The notes under the pieces: model-generated | The model's input: only the letters and a program-made list of their open reading frames with translations | Told to the model about the DNA's origin: nothing | The model's database searches: none | Part shown: one piece after another, positions 24,940-34,900 of the stretch | How positions within the stretch are numbered: the first letter of the stretch is position 1 | Layout of the letters: every line of letters begins with the position of its first letter | Position numbers and translations under genes: made by a program | Assembly: GCA_021781415.1 (NCBI GenBank) | Contig: JAJXWW010000137.1 | Coordinates: forward strand, 1-39,670 | DNA: 39,670 nt | Source: Planctomycetota bacterium | GTDB taxonomy: Bacteria; Planctomycetota; Planctomycetia; Gemmatales; Gemmataceae | Direction of reading: 5' to 3'

Positions 24940-26244
24940 ATGCCACCTACCCTTCTCGCCGCCGCCCACGAACTTCGCAGCGGCCGACTTTCCCCCGTCG
25001 ATCTGGTCGAGTCGTGTCTCGAACGCATCCGGCACTGCGAGCAGGGCGTTCGCGCCTGGGTGTTCGTCGATGGCGAGGGGACATTGCGGCGCGCCGAAGC
25101 GTGTGCCCGCGAGATCGCGCGCGGCGAATGGCGCGGCCCGCTGCACGGGATTCCTTTGGGGGTTAAAGACATCTTCGATGTCTTCGATTGGCCGACCGCT
25201 GCCGGTTCGCGCCTCTGGAAAAATAGCATCGCTCGAAGCGATGCCCCGGTCGTGAGTCGTCTGCGTCAAGCCGGAGCGATTCTCCTGGGAAAGACGGTGA
25301 CGACACAATATGCCAGTTTCGATCCGCCGCCGACGCGCAATCCGTGGAACGCGGCGCGAACGCCGGGCGGATCGAGCAGCGGCTCGGCGGCGGCTACGGC
25401 GTGCGGCATGTGTCTGGGCGCGTTGGCTTCGCAGACGGGAGGCTCGATCGTGCGCCCGGCCTCCTATTGTGGAGTGGCAAGTTGTAAACCGACCTTCGGT
25501 TGCGTCTCCTGCGATGGGGTCGTGCCCTTGGCCCCGTCGATGGATCATGTGGGCGCGATGGCGCGAACCGTGCGCGACGTGGAAATCCTCATGTCCGCCA
25601 TCGCCGACATCGGCTGGGAGAGTGCCCCCGATCCCAGCGACCCTCCGGTCCTGGGACGGCTGCGCGGGTTGTTTGACAGTCGCTCGGAATCGAGTGTCCT
25701 CGCCGCGATGGATCGCGCGGCGGAGCAGTGGAGGCGGCGCGGAGCAACGGTGGTGGACGTGAAACTGCCGGCATCGTTCGCGGAAGTGTTGACGCGCCAT
25801 CGCACGGTTATGGCCGTCGAGGCGGCGGCCTATCACGGCGAACGCCTTCACCGTCATCCCGAAGACTACGATCCCTGCATTCGCCAACTGCTCGAAGAGG
25901 GTTTGGCCTGTCCCGCTCCGGAATACGCGCGCTGCAAAGAGCATCAGCAACAATTACGAGAGGAAATGGAGAACTGTTTCGGCGGCGTCTCGGCACTTCT
26001 GACTCCGGCGACGACAAGCCCCGCCCCAGACGCGGCCACCACCGGCGATCCCGCTTTCAATTCGCCCTGGAGCTACACCGGCCTACCCACCGTCGCGTTT
26101 CCCGCCGCGCTGTCCGAAGACGGTCTCCCCATAGCCGCGCAATTGGTCGGCGGCCCGTGGAGCGAGCGCGAGCTATTCGCGGTTGCCGCCTGGTGCGAGA
26201 ACGCGCTCGATTTCACCCTCGGCGACCCACCCGCGACGCGCTGA
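24940..26244 (+). CDS. Amidase signature family hydrolase
   Basis: A 434-residue enzyme. The amidase triad is visible: Lys76 in PLGVKDIFD, cis-Ser145 in TPGGSSSGS and nucleophile Ser169 in QTGGSIVRPAS. The 24-residue spacing between serines equals that of malonamidase E2. The family hydrolyses amides (allophanate, malonamide, aryl or acyl amides) or, as GatA, forms Gln-tRNA. No gatB or gatC is next to it and the C-terminus is not GatA-like, so a stand-alone amidase is more likely. ATG 24940 is preferred over a GTG at 24892 because the added residues do not fit. It converges with the membrane-protein gene that ends 12 bases away. Confidence 0.92.
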   Translation: MPPTLLAAAHELRSGRLSPVDLVESCLERIRHCEQGVRAWVFVDGEGTLRRAEACAREIARGEWRGPLHGIPLGVKDIFDVFDWPTAAGSRLWKNSIARSDAPVVSRLRQAGAILLGKTVTTQYASFDPPPTRNPWNAARTPGGSSSGSAAATACGMCLGALASQTGGSIVRPASYCGVASCKPTFGCVSCDGVVPLAPSMDHVGAMARTVRDVEILMSAIADIGWESAPDPSDPPVLGRLRGLFDSRSESSVLAAMDRAAEQWRRRGATVVDVKLPASFAEVLTRHRTVMAVEAAAYHGERLHRHPEDYDPCIRQLLEEGLACPAPEYARCKEHQQQLREEMENCFGGVSALLTPATTSPAPDAATTGDPAFNSPWSYTGLPTVAFPAALSEDGLPIAAQLVGGPWSERELFAVAAWCENALDFTLGDPPATR

Positions 26245-26256
26245 GGTTCCACGATC

Positions 26257-28029
26257 TCAGGCGTCGAACGCGCGCTGACGACCGTAGTAATAGCGCAAAG
26301 CGGCGTGGAAGGCCACGCTGAGACCGAGCAATCCCGCGGCATGAATCCATGCCTCGAGCGCGCTCAGATTGCTCCACGTCTCGAGGCGCTGGACGGCGAA
26401 TCCCACGAGAACCACGAGGGGAAGCGCGACGGCGACGCTCATCGCCGCGGTGAAAGCCTGTATCGAGCCGCGCCGGCGCGCGTGGAGCAAGAGGCAGCCG
26501 GAGGGCAAGAGAACCAGCGTACCCAGCGCTTGCACCCCCTGGCCGCGCCAGGAATCGTCCAATATCAAGGCGCGGAGTCCATCGACGCACGCGCTGGCGA
26601 CCGCGAGGACCACACCGAGACGGATCGCCGACAAACAGGATCGTTCGAGTCGGCGCAGCTTCTCGCCGTCCGGCGCGGCGAACAACACGCCACGGCATGC
26701 GACGACGGCCACGGTCCATGCCAACGTCCAGGCGGCAAAGGCGGAGAGCAACAGGAATAGCTGCGCGCTCGACCACGCATCCGTGTCGAACCCCGTTGGC
26801 CAGGAACCTCCGCTCTGAGCGAGTAGAAATCCGAGGCACGACGCCACGACGGCCAGGAGGGCCACGCCTGCCTCGCGGTGCAGCAGAGCCAAACCGAGGC
26901 CGACGGCCAACGTGGCGGCGGCGAGGAAGAACGTGCCCCGTTCGCCGTCGCCGAAAAGGGAATCGTCCTGAATCGAGCGGGCCACGAGCGCGGCGACGGA
27001 CCAAGCCAAACAGCCGAGCGCGGACATCACTCCGGCCCGAAAGAGAACGCGATGCCACGCGGGCCGCCGCATCCTCACGAGTGCCGCCGCCGCCAGGCAA
27101 GCCGAAGCCAACAAACTGAGTTGCAGCGCTTTGCGCGCCGGTTCGCGTTCGTTGAGCCACTGCTCGGCGGTAAGCCGACGGCGCACGGACGGATCGCCCT
27201 CCAGGGCGCTCGATTGCCGGGACGAGTCGAGAAAATCGTTGAGCGCGGCCGCGAACAGTTCCTTGTCGCCGGACTGATAGGCCTGGCATAGTTCGGCGCT
27301 CACCGTTCGCATCTCGACCCCGCCGACCCCCTCGACTTCCCCCGCTCGGATGCGCTGCCAACGATTCAGCCGCGTTTGCAAGGCGGCGGCTTGTCGCTGG
27401 AGGGGAGACAACGGCTCTATCTCCGCATTCAGGTCGCGCAAAATCTCTTGAAACGCGCGGCACGACCGCGCGATCTCCGGCTCGATGAAGCGTCCGTGCA
27501 GTTGTTCGTCGCGCGGCATGCGCGAGGGATTGTTTTCGTCTCGATACAACACGGCTCGCAGTTCGGCGTCCTCACATCGGACGAATGGGTAGGCTTCCCA
27601 CTCCAACGTATCCGCTTCCGCATCCAGCATCCACGAAACCACCACGGGCAGCGGATCGCGCTCCTCGAAGCTTTCCTCGCCGGTGACGGCAACAACCGCG
27701 TCGCGGCAGTAGCTCTCGAACAAGCGCGTTCGACCTTCGACGCGCACGGCCCAGTGGCGCAGCGGTCGCCACAGCCTCGCATCGTCGGCATGGGGTACAT
27801 GGATGCGGCGTTCGGAGGGTTCCAGCGCGGCCGGCGATCGAGAACGGAGACGATGCACGCCGAGCAGGAGCAGGGCGGAATCACTCAGCAAGGCGGAAAC
27901 CAGCAGAACCCCGAACAGCAGCCGCGAGCGTTGCCGAGGCTGCCCACGCCAAGTCCGCAGCAATTCCGACAGTTGCCGACTCGGCACGCCGGCGATAATC
28001 GGCGGCCGAACGGTTGTTTTCGGTCGCAT
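26257..28029 (-). CDS. Polytopic membrane protein resembling the front part of planctomycete CcsA-like proteins
   Basis: A 590-residue protein with one N-terminal helix (about 37-57), a soluble domain (about 60-300) and about eight C-terminal helices. The soluble part, WAVRVEGRTRLFESYCRDAV then PLPVVVSWMLDAEAD and YPFVRCEDAELRAVL, follows the pattern (VxxxGRxKPLxTxAR...PAxxWLLD...VFRIxxPEL) that I recall from planctomycete cytochrome c biogenesis proteins. The WWD haem-handling motif and tryptophan-rich loop of true CcsA are not visible. It may be a divergent or degenerate relative with another role. The start 28029 is chosen for the purine-rich GGGGGGAG just upstream; a longer form to 28281 would run into the divergent gene. 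Confidence 0.7.
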   Translation of the reverse strand: MRPKTTVRPPIIAGVPSRQLSELLRTWRGQPRQRSRLLFGVLLVSALLSDSALLLLGVHRLRSRSPAALEPSERRIHVPHADDARLWRPLRHWAVRVEGRTRLFESYCRDAVVAVTGEESFEERDPLPVVVSWMLDAEADTLEWEAYPFVRCEDAELRAVLYRDENNPSRMPRDEQLHGRFIEPEIARSCRAFQEILRDLNAEIEPLSPLQRQAAALQTRLNRWQRIRAGEVEGVGGVEMRTVSAELCQAYQSGDKELFAAALNDFLDSSRQSSALEGDPSVRRRLTAEQWLNEREPARKALQLSLLASACLAAAALVRMRRPAWHRVLFRAGVMSALGCLAWSVAALVARSIQDDSLFGDGERGTFFLAAATLAVGLGLALLHREAGVALLAVVASCLGFLLAQSGGSWPTGFDTDAWSSAQLFLLLSAFAAWTLAWTVAVVACRGVLFAAPDGEKLRRLERSCLSAIRLGVVLAVASACVDGLRALILDDSWRGQGVQALGTLVLLPSGCLLLHARRRGSIQAFTAAMSVAVALPLVVLVGFAVQRLETWSNLSALEAWIHAAGLLGLSVAFHAALRYYYGRQRAFDA

Positions 28030-28279
28030 CGGTATCTCCCCCCAATGGCCTCCAGCACTCGTTGGCCGGACTTGCGGCGCGAACCATCGCACAATCCCCT
28101 TCCAAATTCCAGGGCAATCCCATTCCAGATCAAACGGCCGGACTGCCGGACGGATTCGTAAGAAAATGGGAGAGATCGTCGGGAACTGACGTTGACACGC
28201 GCGACGAATGTTGGCATGAGCGAATCTTCCCTTCCGCGATGTCCCCTTCGACGCGGAGATTGTCTGGCGAGGTGGATTC

Positions 28280-29131
28280 ATGCGCGTATGTCGAGTCGCT
28301 CGCTGTCTGCTTTGCCTCGTTCCCTTCTGGGGATCGTCGGTTGGATGTCAGATGCTCCAGAGCGAGCGCGGCTTGGTGGTGATGGTGCGCGACGCCGAGA
28401 CGAAAAAGCCTTTGTCGTCCGCGGAAGTTTATGTGTGTCAACGTCTCAAAGACGATAGCATCATTCCCTCTCCCACCTCGAACTTCACGCAATCCGACGG
28501 CATCGTTCGCATTCGATCCGCGCCGCCGGGCGAATACGGCATCGAAGTACAAGCGGTGGCCAACGGATACCTTTCCGAGAAGATCAAAGTATCCGCCGAC
28601 GATCTGAAGAAGATGAGTGCGCGCCTACCCTCTTCCGGCAAGGATGCGGAGTCCGCCGATGTGGTAGTCGATGCCTATGCCGAGCCGGGCTTCTCCGTCG
28701 AGTTCATCGCGCCGAAGGGCTATCGCGGATTGATCGAGGTGGAGATCGCCCTTCGAGATGATGCGGTCTGTCCCAAAGGCCAGCGCTGTTTTTCGTATCC
28801 CGTGACTCCTTCCGCAACCGTTCGCGTTGAAGGGCCATCCCTCTTGAATCGCGTTTCCATTCAAGACTATCGCGCCCGCTACCCTGACGGCCCTCTTCTG
28901 TCGTCGGTTCTGGACGTGGACAAGGTCGGCTTTCGCTGGATCAAGGGTTCGGGCAACAAGCATCTCTTCCTCCTCGGTACGCAGACCGATTATGAGACGC
29001 TGCATCGCCGCATGATCCCGGCGGAGCAGGCGAACAGCGACTCATGGGAAGAAGTGTCCTCCCAGGAAAAGCGCGGGAAATATCGTTATGGAAGCATCAC
29101 TTCTCGGAAAGAGGAATCGGCGCGACAATAA
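28280..29131 (+). CDS. Probable exported protein with carboxypeptidase-regulatory-like domain
   Basis: A 283-residue protein. The N-terminus MRVCRVARCLLCLVPFWGSS ends in VGCQ. Cys23 could be a lipobox cysteine, but the -3 residue is Ser, so lipidation is uncertain. Residues 32-110 (GLVVMVRDAETKKPLSSAEV, SDGIVRIRSAPPGEYGIEV) form a carboxypeptidase-regulatory-like beta-sandwich, common in exported planctomycete proteins. The rest has no recognised domain. The Shine-Dalgarno GAGGTGG is about six bases upstream. It diverges from the CcsA-like gene; the 250-base gap between 28029 and 28280 should contain promoters for both. The function is unknown. Confidence 0.8.
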   Translation: MRVCRVARCLLCLVPFWGSSVGCQMLQSERGLVVMVRDAETKKPLSSAEVYVCQRLKDDSIIPSPTSNFTQSDGIVRIRSAPPGEYGIEVQAVANGYLSEKIKVSADDLKKMSARLPSSGKDAESADVVVDAYAEPGFSVEFIAPKGYRGLIEVEIALRDDAVCPKGQRCFSYPVTPSATVRVEGPSLLNRVSIQDYRARYPDGPLLSSVLDVDKVGFRWIKGSGNKHLFLLGTQTDYETLHRRMIPAEQANSDSWEEVSSQEKRGKYRYGSITSRKEESARQ

Positions 29132-29147
29132 TTTGCAGTTGAGATAA

Positions 29148-30419
29148 TTAGCGTGCTATCCGATCGGCAATCGACCTCAGCACCTCGTCGTCGCTGGGAT
29201 AGGAAGAAGAGAGGAATGCTCGCAGCGGGATCGGCACGCCATCCATGCGGTAGGCGGTGCCGGGTCGATGGATGCCGTAGACCGACGTGGTGAAGCGAAC
29301 GGTCGGTTCGATTGAGGACGCGACCGTGGGATGATCCAAGACGACCGTGGGAATGCGGCGAAGCGACTCGACGGCCCTTTTAGAAAAGCGCGCCACCCCT
29401 TCGCTGCCCACAAGCAAGCACGCATCGACATCGCCCCGTTCCAACATGCCCTGTGCGGAAAACTCACCGGGGTTGTAGCGGGGATAACCGCGCGCTAAAT
29501 TGACGGCGAAAGGGTAGCCGGTTTGCCAGGTCAAAACCGTGTCCGCGCCCGTCACGTCGCCGGGCACGCGCATTCGCCGGGCGCAAAAGCGCGTATGGTC
29601 GTTCAGATCGTGAACCAACAACAGCAACGCCTCGACATTGTGCTGGCCCAAGCCGGTCATGCTCAGACCCAAGCCAAAAAAGACGACTCCATAGCGGCAG
29701 GCTTTCATGCGCTGAGCCAAGTCGCGCAGGCGATCCAACGGCGCACCCACCGAATCGGTCTCGCAGACGCGAATACCTCGGACCAAGCAGCGCAACGTCG
29801 TGAGAACCTCAAAATCTCGTCCGGGTTCGATGGGCAAGAAGAGGTCTGCGACTTCGGAGGAGGCGGTCGGCTTCACATCGGCCACGACGAGCGTGCGGTT
29901 GGCGCGGCCTCCGGGGATTGCTCGACCTTCGGGGAAAAGGGAGTAGCGCTCGAAGTGCCGGGGATGGCTTTCGAGCGGATTAGAACCCCAGAATATTACC
30001 AAGTCGGCTCGATTCTTCACCTCGCCCAAAGTGCAGGTCGACTCGCCGACCTCTTGAATCGCCACCACCGAGGGAGCATGACAGAGAGAAGCCGTCGTAT
30101 CGAGCGTGGCCCCGATCCGCTCTCCCAGAGCCACGGCCGCGCGCTGTCCCTCGGTGCTGCTGCGCGAGAGTCCATAGATAAGGGGAGAAGCGGCATCGCG
30201 CAGCAAGTCCGCTGCGGCAGCGCTGGCATCCTGCCATTTGCAGGGCCGTCCGGCGATCGTCGCCGCCGGCGGATGGCACGTTTCTTGTTCCAGAAACCAC
30301 GGCTCGGCCAGACGGCAAGCGTTCTCGCACTTGCCGACCTTTCCCGCCTCCACGGTGATTTTCAGATCGTCGCAAACGCATCCACAAACCGTACAGGCGA
30401 CGCTGTCAAATAACTCCAC
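29148..30419 (-). CDS. fhcB: Formylmethanofuran dehydrogenase/formyltransferase-hydrolase complex subunit B
   Basis: A 423-residue molybdopterin-type protein. The N-terminal ACTVCGCVCDDLK holds the Cys cluster for a 4Fe-4S centre (Cys9, Cys12, Cys16 in this numbering, plus Cys in CENAC). SLCHAPS carries the candidate metal-ligand Cys113 of FwdB/FhcB. WGSNPLESHPRH and VVADVKPTASSEVADLFLPI are also typical. In methylotrophs and planctomycetes, FhcB belongs to the Fhc complex that hydrolyses formyl-H4MPT to formate during formaldehyde oxidation, without clear redox catalysis. A GTG at 30419 with AGAGG about eight bases upstream is preferred; the frame also allows a GTG at 30479 with a non-conserved leader. 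fhcA, fhcC and fhcD are not in the window. Confidence 0.9.
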   Translation of the reverse strand: MELFDSVACTVCGCVCDDLKITVEAGKVGKCENACRLAEPWFLEQETCHPPAATIAGRPCKWQDASAAAADLLRDAASPLIYGLSRSSTEGQRAAVALGERIGATLDTTASLCHAPSVVAIQEVGESTCTLGEVKNRADLVIFWGSNPLESHPRHFERYSLFPEGRAIPGGRANRTLVVADVKPTASSEVADLFLPIEPGRDFEVLTTLRCLVRGIRVCETDSVGAPLDRLRDLAQRMKACRYGVVFFGLGLSMTGLGQHNVEALLLLVHDLNDHTRFCARRMRVPGDVTGADTVLTWQTGYPFAVNLARGYPRYNPGEFSAQGMLERGDVDACLLVGSEGVARFSKRAVESLRRIPTVVLDHPTVASSIEPTVRFTTSVYGIHRPGTAYRMDGVPIPLRAFLSSSYPSDDEVLRSIADRIAR

Positions 30420-30610
30420 GCGGCAAACCTCTGTCCGGGGGATCTGTCTCCAGGCCACGCCCGACCTAGACGCCGACACACGAAGATTCTACGACCGGAT
30501 AGTGCGACAATACAAGTCCCAACCCATTCTCATCTTCGCGCGGAGTTTGATACCGAGGAGTCCACCCCGCGAACCAAGAGTCTGTCTCGAGAGGGTGGTT
30601 CGAGCCGATT

Positions 30611-30643
30611 CGCTCCTCTCACCTGAGTACAGGGGAGGGGGAG
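30611..30643. repeat. Short palindrome sharing the CCTGAGTACAGGG core
   Basis: CTCCTCTCACCTGAGTAC followed by AGGGGAGGGGGAG (about 30613-30643) forms a weak hairpin. The 13-base core at 30622-30634 is identical to that at 24808-24820. It lies just before (on the minus strand, just after) the end of the TIGR04282 gene, so it may mark a transcript 3' end. Confidence 0.55.
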
Positions 30644-30648
30644 TAGTG

Positions 30649-31338
30649 CTACGAACCCCGGATCGTTCGGATCAGTTCCTCGGTATGCGGTGCGTTCGGA
30701 TCGATACCGGCGCGGCGGAGCGCGACGAGATGTCCGCAAAGCATGTCCCAATCGGCCGCTTCGTCCACATCGTACCACGGCGGCAAGAGAGATAGAATCC
30801 ATTGAGGGTCGCTCAATGCGTTTATGGTGTCGGCGAGAACGCGGCTGCTGCTCCAGGCTACATTCTCGAAAAGCGGTGGATGGCGGGCGCGGCAGCCGAT
30901 GAGATAATATCCGCCGTCGGTGGAGGGGCCTAAAACGACATCGGCACTTTCCAGGGCGGTAAACGCCTGCTCTACATAGGCCATCGGAAGCGTCGGGCTA
31001 TCGGTTCCCACTACCGCGACGGCACGCGCTCCCCTCTCGAATTGTTGTGCGAAGAAGGCGTCCAGCCGTTGGCCGAGATCGCCTTCTCCCTGCGGCGTCA
31101 ACTCGTAGTGCGTGCCAGTCAGCGCGGCAAAGTCGGTCGTCCGTTCGACGGGGGCGAACGCCAGTACGCGCCGCGCATCGAGTTTCTCGAACCGATGGAG
31201 ACTATCGCGCAGAAACGCTTCGGCGACGCGCGCCCCCCAAGTCGGATCGGCGGGTGACAGGCGCGTTTTCGCCTGTCCCGGTGACGGCCACTTGGCGAAG
31301 ATCCCCAACACTCGACCGGAAATGGACGGTGAAGCCAT
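30649..31338 (-). CDS. TIGR04282/DUF2064 glycosyltransferase-like protein
   Basis: A 229-residue nucleotidyl/glycosyl-transferase-fold protein. Family signatures are GIFAKWPSPGQAKTRLSP at the start (loop for nucleotide binding), VVGTDSPTLP in the middle (the DSP motif) and VLGPSTDGGYYLIGC (metal-binding and substrate loop). The substrate is unknown. ATG 31338 gives the family N-terminus; the frame also extends upstream to 31764 but that part is the shadow of the HExxH gene. It starts 5 bases after the HExxH gene ends, so they are in one operon. Family members can sit near C1 genes; fhcB follows 229 bases downstream. Confidence 0.88.
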   Translation of the reverse strand: MASPSISGRVLGIFAKWPSPGQAKTRLSPADPTWGARVAEAFLRDSLHRFEKLDARRVLAFAPVERTTDFAALTGTHYELTPQGEGDLGQRLDAFFAQQFERGARAVAVVGTDSPTLPMAYVEQAFTALESADVVLGPSTDGGYYLIGCRARHPPLFENVAWSSSRVLADTINALSDPQWILSLLPPWYDVDEAADWDMLCGHLVALRRAGIDPNAPHTEELIRTIRGS

Positions 31339-31343
31339 GACGA

Positions 31344-31904
31344 TTAGTCTTTCTTCGTTCCTATCCGGAGCATCAAATCGGAGCAGACCGAGCCGTTGAC
31401 GATGCCGCCGAACTGGCCGATCTCGCTGGCCTGATTCTCGAAGCGGTTCCACCAGTGCGGCCCTTCGCGGAACAGAGTGAATGCGCCGCCGATGGGCCAG
31501 TAAAACACGCCCAGACGCAGCATTTGCCAAGTATGACCGCACTCGTGCGCCAACACTTCGCTGCAACTGGCGAACGGAGATGCCCCGGCGTCGGCGCGGC
31601 GCAGGCGATCGCGAATCCGACCGGCGGCAACCTCCACGGGGCGATCGCGCGAGGCCGGTTCGCTCATCTGTTCGCGCAGCACGCATTCGGCGAAATCCCA
31701 ACCGACGGAGATGACTCCCGCCGTCCAGGTGATGCACGTCCCGCGAAAGAGATTGCGCGGCCAACGACTATCGGCGTCGCGTCGATGGGTGGCATATACG
31801 CCAACGACACGCCATTGTGTTTCTCCGCGCGCCTTGCCGTGGATCTGAAAACAAGGAGGTCCGCCGAGGCTGTGAAAGATCGTCGTTGCCAAACGATTGA
31901 ACAT
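31344..31904 (-). CDS. Putative HExxH metallopeptidase-like protein
   Basis: A 186-residue protein of unknown family with a possible zinc site: LAHECGHTWQ contains His120-Glu121-x-x-His124. Glu156 in NRFENQASEIG could be the third ligand, as in gluzincin-like proteins, but this is not proven. A hydrophobic stretch (LGVFYWPIGGAFTLF) follows the motif. There is no clear signal peptide. It lies between a membrane kinase gene (33 bases upstream) and the TIGR04282 gene (5 bases downstream), suggesting one operon. Confidence 0.75.
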   Translation of the reverse strand: MFNRLATTIFHSLGGPPCFQIHGKARGETQWRVVGVYATHRRDADSRWPRNLFRGTCITWTAGVISVGWDFAECVLREQMSEPASRDRPVEVAAGRIRDRLRRADAGASPFASCSEVLAHECGHTWQMLRLGVFYWPIGGAFTLFREGPHWWNRFENQASEIGQFGGIVNGSVCSDLMLRIGTKKD

Positions 31905-31937
31905 AGCGGGATCGCGAAAGGGGGGGCGCTCGGTAGT

Positions 31938-34900
31938 TCAGGGATCGATCTCTTGCTCGAACTCGGCTTCGGGGCCGGCGGAGTCGCGCGCCGTCGTCGT
32001 CTCGCTCTTTTTGTCGTGCGGGCGGGGAAGGGAGCGCGGATCGACACCGCAGGACTCGATCGCATCGGGAGGCCGAAACGCTGGCGGGGTCAATTCGGTG
32101 AAGGAAATCTCGGTTCCCGGCGGAGCGGGCAACACAACATTGTATTCGTTGTTCATTTCTCCCACCATTTCGCGCTTCCACTTCTCCTGATTCAGCGATG
32201 CCGGCATCTTCATCGTGTCCAGCGATTGCAGTTCGAGCAAGGCGGGGAATTTTCCATAGGCGTTCTTCTCACCGCTCTCCCAAGTTAACTTTTCGCGCAG
32301 GCCGCTCTCTTCGCTCTCCGGTCCTTCCAATCGCAGCAGCGCGCTGCGGTCGCTTGCGGGCAAGAAGAGACAACCCGAGGCGAGACAATGCGTCTTCGCC
32401 ATTCCCTTGATGCTTTTAGCGGAGTGGAGTCGTAGCAGATTCTCGCCCAGATACGTCGTCGAATTTTGCAGATGGAGTTCCGTTTGATCGGCGATGGCCG
32501 CTCGCTCTTCCGTCTCGTCCGACTCGACATTCAGCAGCGATCCATTGAGCGCGATGAGACTTCTCTCGACCGAGGCGCGAAAGCACGATCCGCCGCGAAC
32601 GATCATCAAATCGCCGTAGCCGCGCACGAAACAGTTCTCGAGTGTGATTTGCGGAGGTTTGGGCGGCGCGGGGGTCGATTTCTTCATGCGCCGCTTGGGC
32701 AATAGGGCCAAGCTCGTCTTTTGGTTGGAGCGTTCCAATGTCACGACGCAATTCTTCAGAACGCACTCGCCTTCGCCGAAAAATGAAACCACCGCGCACG
32801 AGTCATCGCCACCTCGCGCCTTCAACCGTACCTCCAATCCTTCCAGCTGGAGTTTACCGTTGTAAATCTCGAACAAGGCCGCAACGGTACCTTGTTCGTC
32901 CGAGTTCAGCGTTAAGACGGGGTGAAACCCGGGGGCGGCTCGAAGCGTCAGGTCCGACAGCTTCTCGCCGCTGAGTTGATGGGAATCGAGTTGCACTTCA
33001 CCGTTCCATTGCAGGTGAATACGATCGCCGGGACGTGCGTCCAATAGTGCGTGATTCAGCGTGGGATACAAGAGCTTCTCGTGATCCGGCGTGGCTCTCC
33101 GCTGAACGAGCAACGTGCGATGGCCCGCGCCAGCGGGGGCTTCTTTCAACTCGGGCAGTTTCGGATCGACGTAGGAGAAGCTCATCATCCGTTCGACGCC
33201 GATGAGTTCCCGCTTCCAATCCGGCCCGCGCAACTCCCGCTGGGCCGCATCGACCTCGAAGGCGGATTTCTCGTCCATCGCTCTCAAAGCTTCGAGGGGA
33301 TTGGAATCTTTCCAAGGAGATGTCTCCAAGGAAAGCGATTTCTTGTCGGCCTCCCGCATTTCGTCGAGCCAACCCAAAACCGTTTCTTGCGACGCGCCGG
33401 CCACGGCAAGGAGCCGATCGAGCCGATGGTAGCGATTGTCGAATCCTCGATAGGAGACTTTTCCTTGCGGCGAAGCGCGGCGCAAAAGAACGGACCCTTC
33501 CCCCTCCATCATCTCCATCGCGATGGGATCTCTCGGATGAGAAAAGAGCGAGAAACTGGCTTCGATGGAGGCATCGGCATCCTTGGCGACATCGAACACC
33601 GCCGAAGCGTGGGAAACGATCGCGGAGCAATGATTCATGCGCACGCCGCCCTCTTTGCCTTCGGCTTGGCCTTCGAGGCGGAAGAGGGCGGCGTGCGGCC
33701 CGAAGGCGCAATCTTGCGCGTCGATGAAAACGCGGCCGCGCCGAGCGATCGCATCCTGCCCGCCCGGTTTGTCGAAGGCCAATTTATAGCGTCCTTCTTC
33801 CGCGGACGATTCGGCCGAATCGAAACCGAGAAAGCACGATTTACGCACCGTCAGCGCGGAAGGCTCGGTCGTCCCCGCTTCCACCAACACGGAAGCCATG
33901 CGCGACGCTTCGCCGCGCGGTGTCAGTTGAACGAATTCGCAGCCGGTCAGCCGAATGTCGCGCGTCCCCTCGAAGCGCAGCATAGCCATCGGTACGTTGC
34001 AGCCGTTTTGATCGAGTATAAATCGGATATTTTCTATCGTACAAATCTTGCTTCGCACGGTGAACGTCGATTGAAAGGTTTGCGACAGCTGCGCGAGATA
34101 TTGATCGCGGACGGTCGGACGCTTATTGGGATGGAGTGGGCGTATCTCCAAAACGGGATTGCCGACGACCAGTTTGGACGTTTCATCGTCGCGCGATCTC
34201 AAATCGCAATCGGCGAGAGACACCACGATTTTGTAGGCGGCTTCGTTGTCGCGGAAGAACTGCGCCAGCTTCTTGACGGTCGGTTCGGGATCGTTGAATT
34301 CGGCGACTTTTCGCTCTTCGACGGGGGTTAGCGATTTCTCTTCCTTGCGGGGCTTGACGTTCGCGGAGTCGCTCGGCGACGGCGTGGACGAAGCGTCCGT
34401 GCCGGCGATCGGCTTGCTCGGCGTTACGTCGAGGGGCGGCGACGGTTCGGGTTTCGGAGAGGAAGCATCGACGAGGAAAATCAAACCGACGACGGCGACG
34501 ACGGCGACAGCGGCAAGAACGAACGGCCGGTTCGTCGGCGGCGCGGGCAGGGCGGCCTCCACGGTCAACACCCCTTCGGGAATCTCGGCGGCCGCGCCGA
34601 GTTTCCGCGCCGCCAAGTACAGATGATGTACCAGATGTTCCGGTGTCTGATAGCGGTCGTTGGGTTCTTTGGCCATCATGCGGTCGAGGATGATCGCCGC
34701 TTCGTCCGGTAAATCGGGGACGAACTGGCGCGGATCGGTCGGCTTGACGTGTTGATGGTGGTGCAGCTTCTTGGCGGCGGTCCCTTCCGGCACCGGCGGT
34801 TGCCCCGTGAGCATATGATAGAACGTGCAACCCAGCGAATAGATGTCGCTGCGAACGTCGGCATCGCGCGGCTCGAGCGCCTGCTCCGGCGAAATATAGT

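Noticed and set aside
26213..27463. 416-codon second minus-strand frame inside the membrane-protein gene
   Set aside because: Arg-rich shadow of the CcsA-like frame, without hydrophobic segments or a ribosome site.
33051..34331. 426-codon plus-strand frame antisense to the second kinase
   Set aside because: The minus frame has kinase motifs and a continuous ectodomain; the plus frame has no motif.
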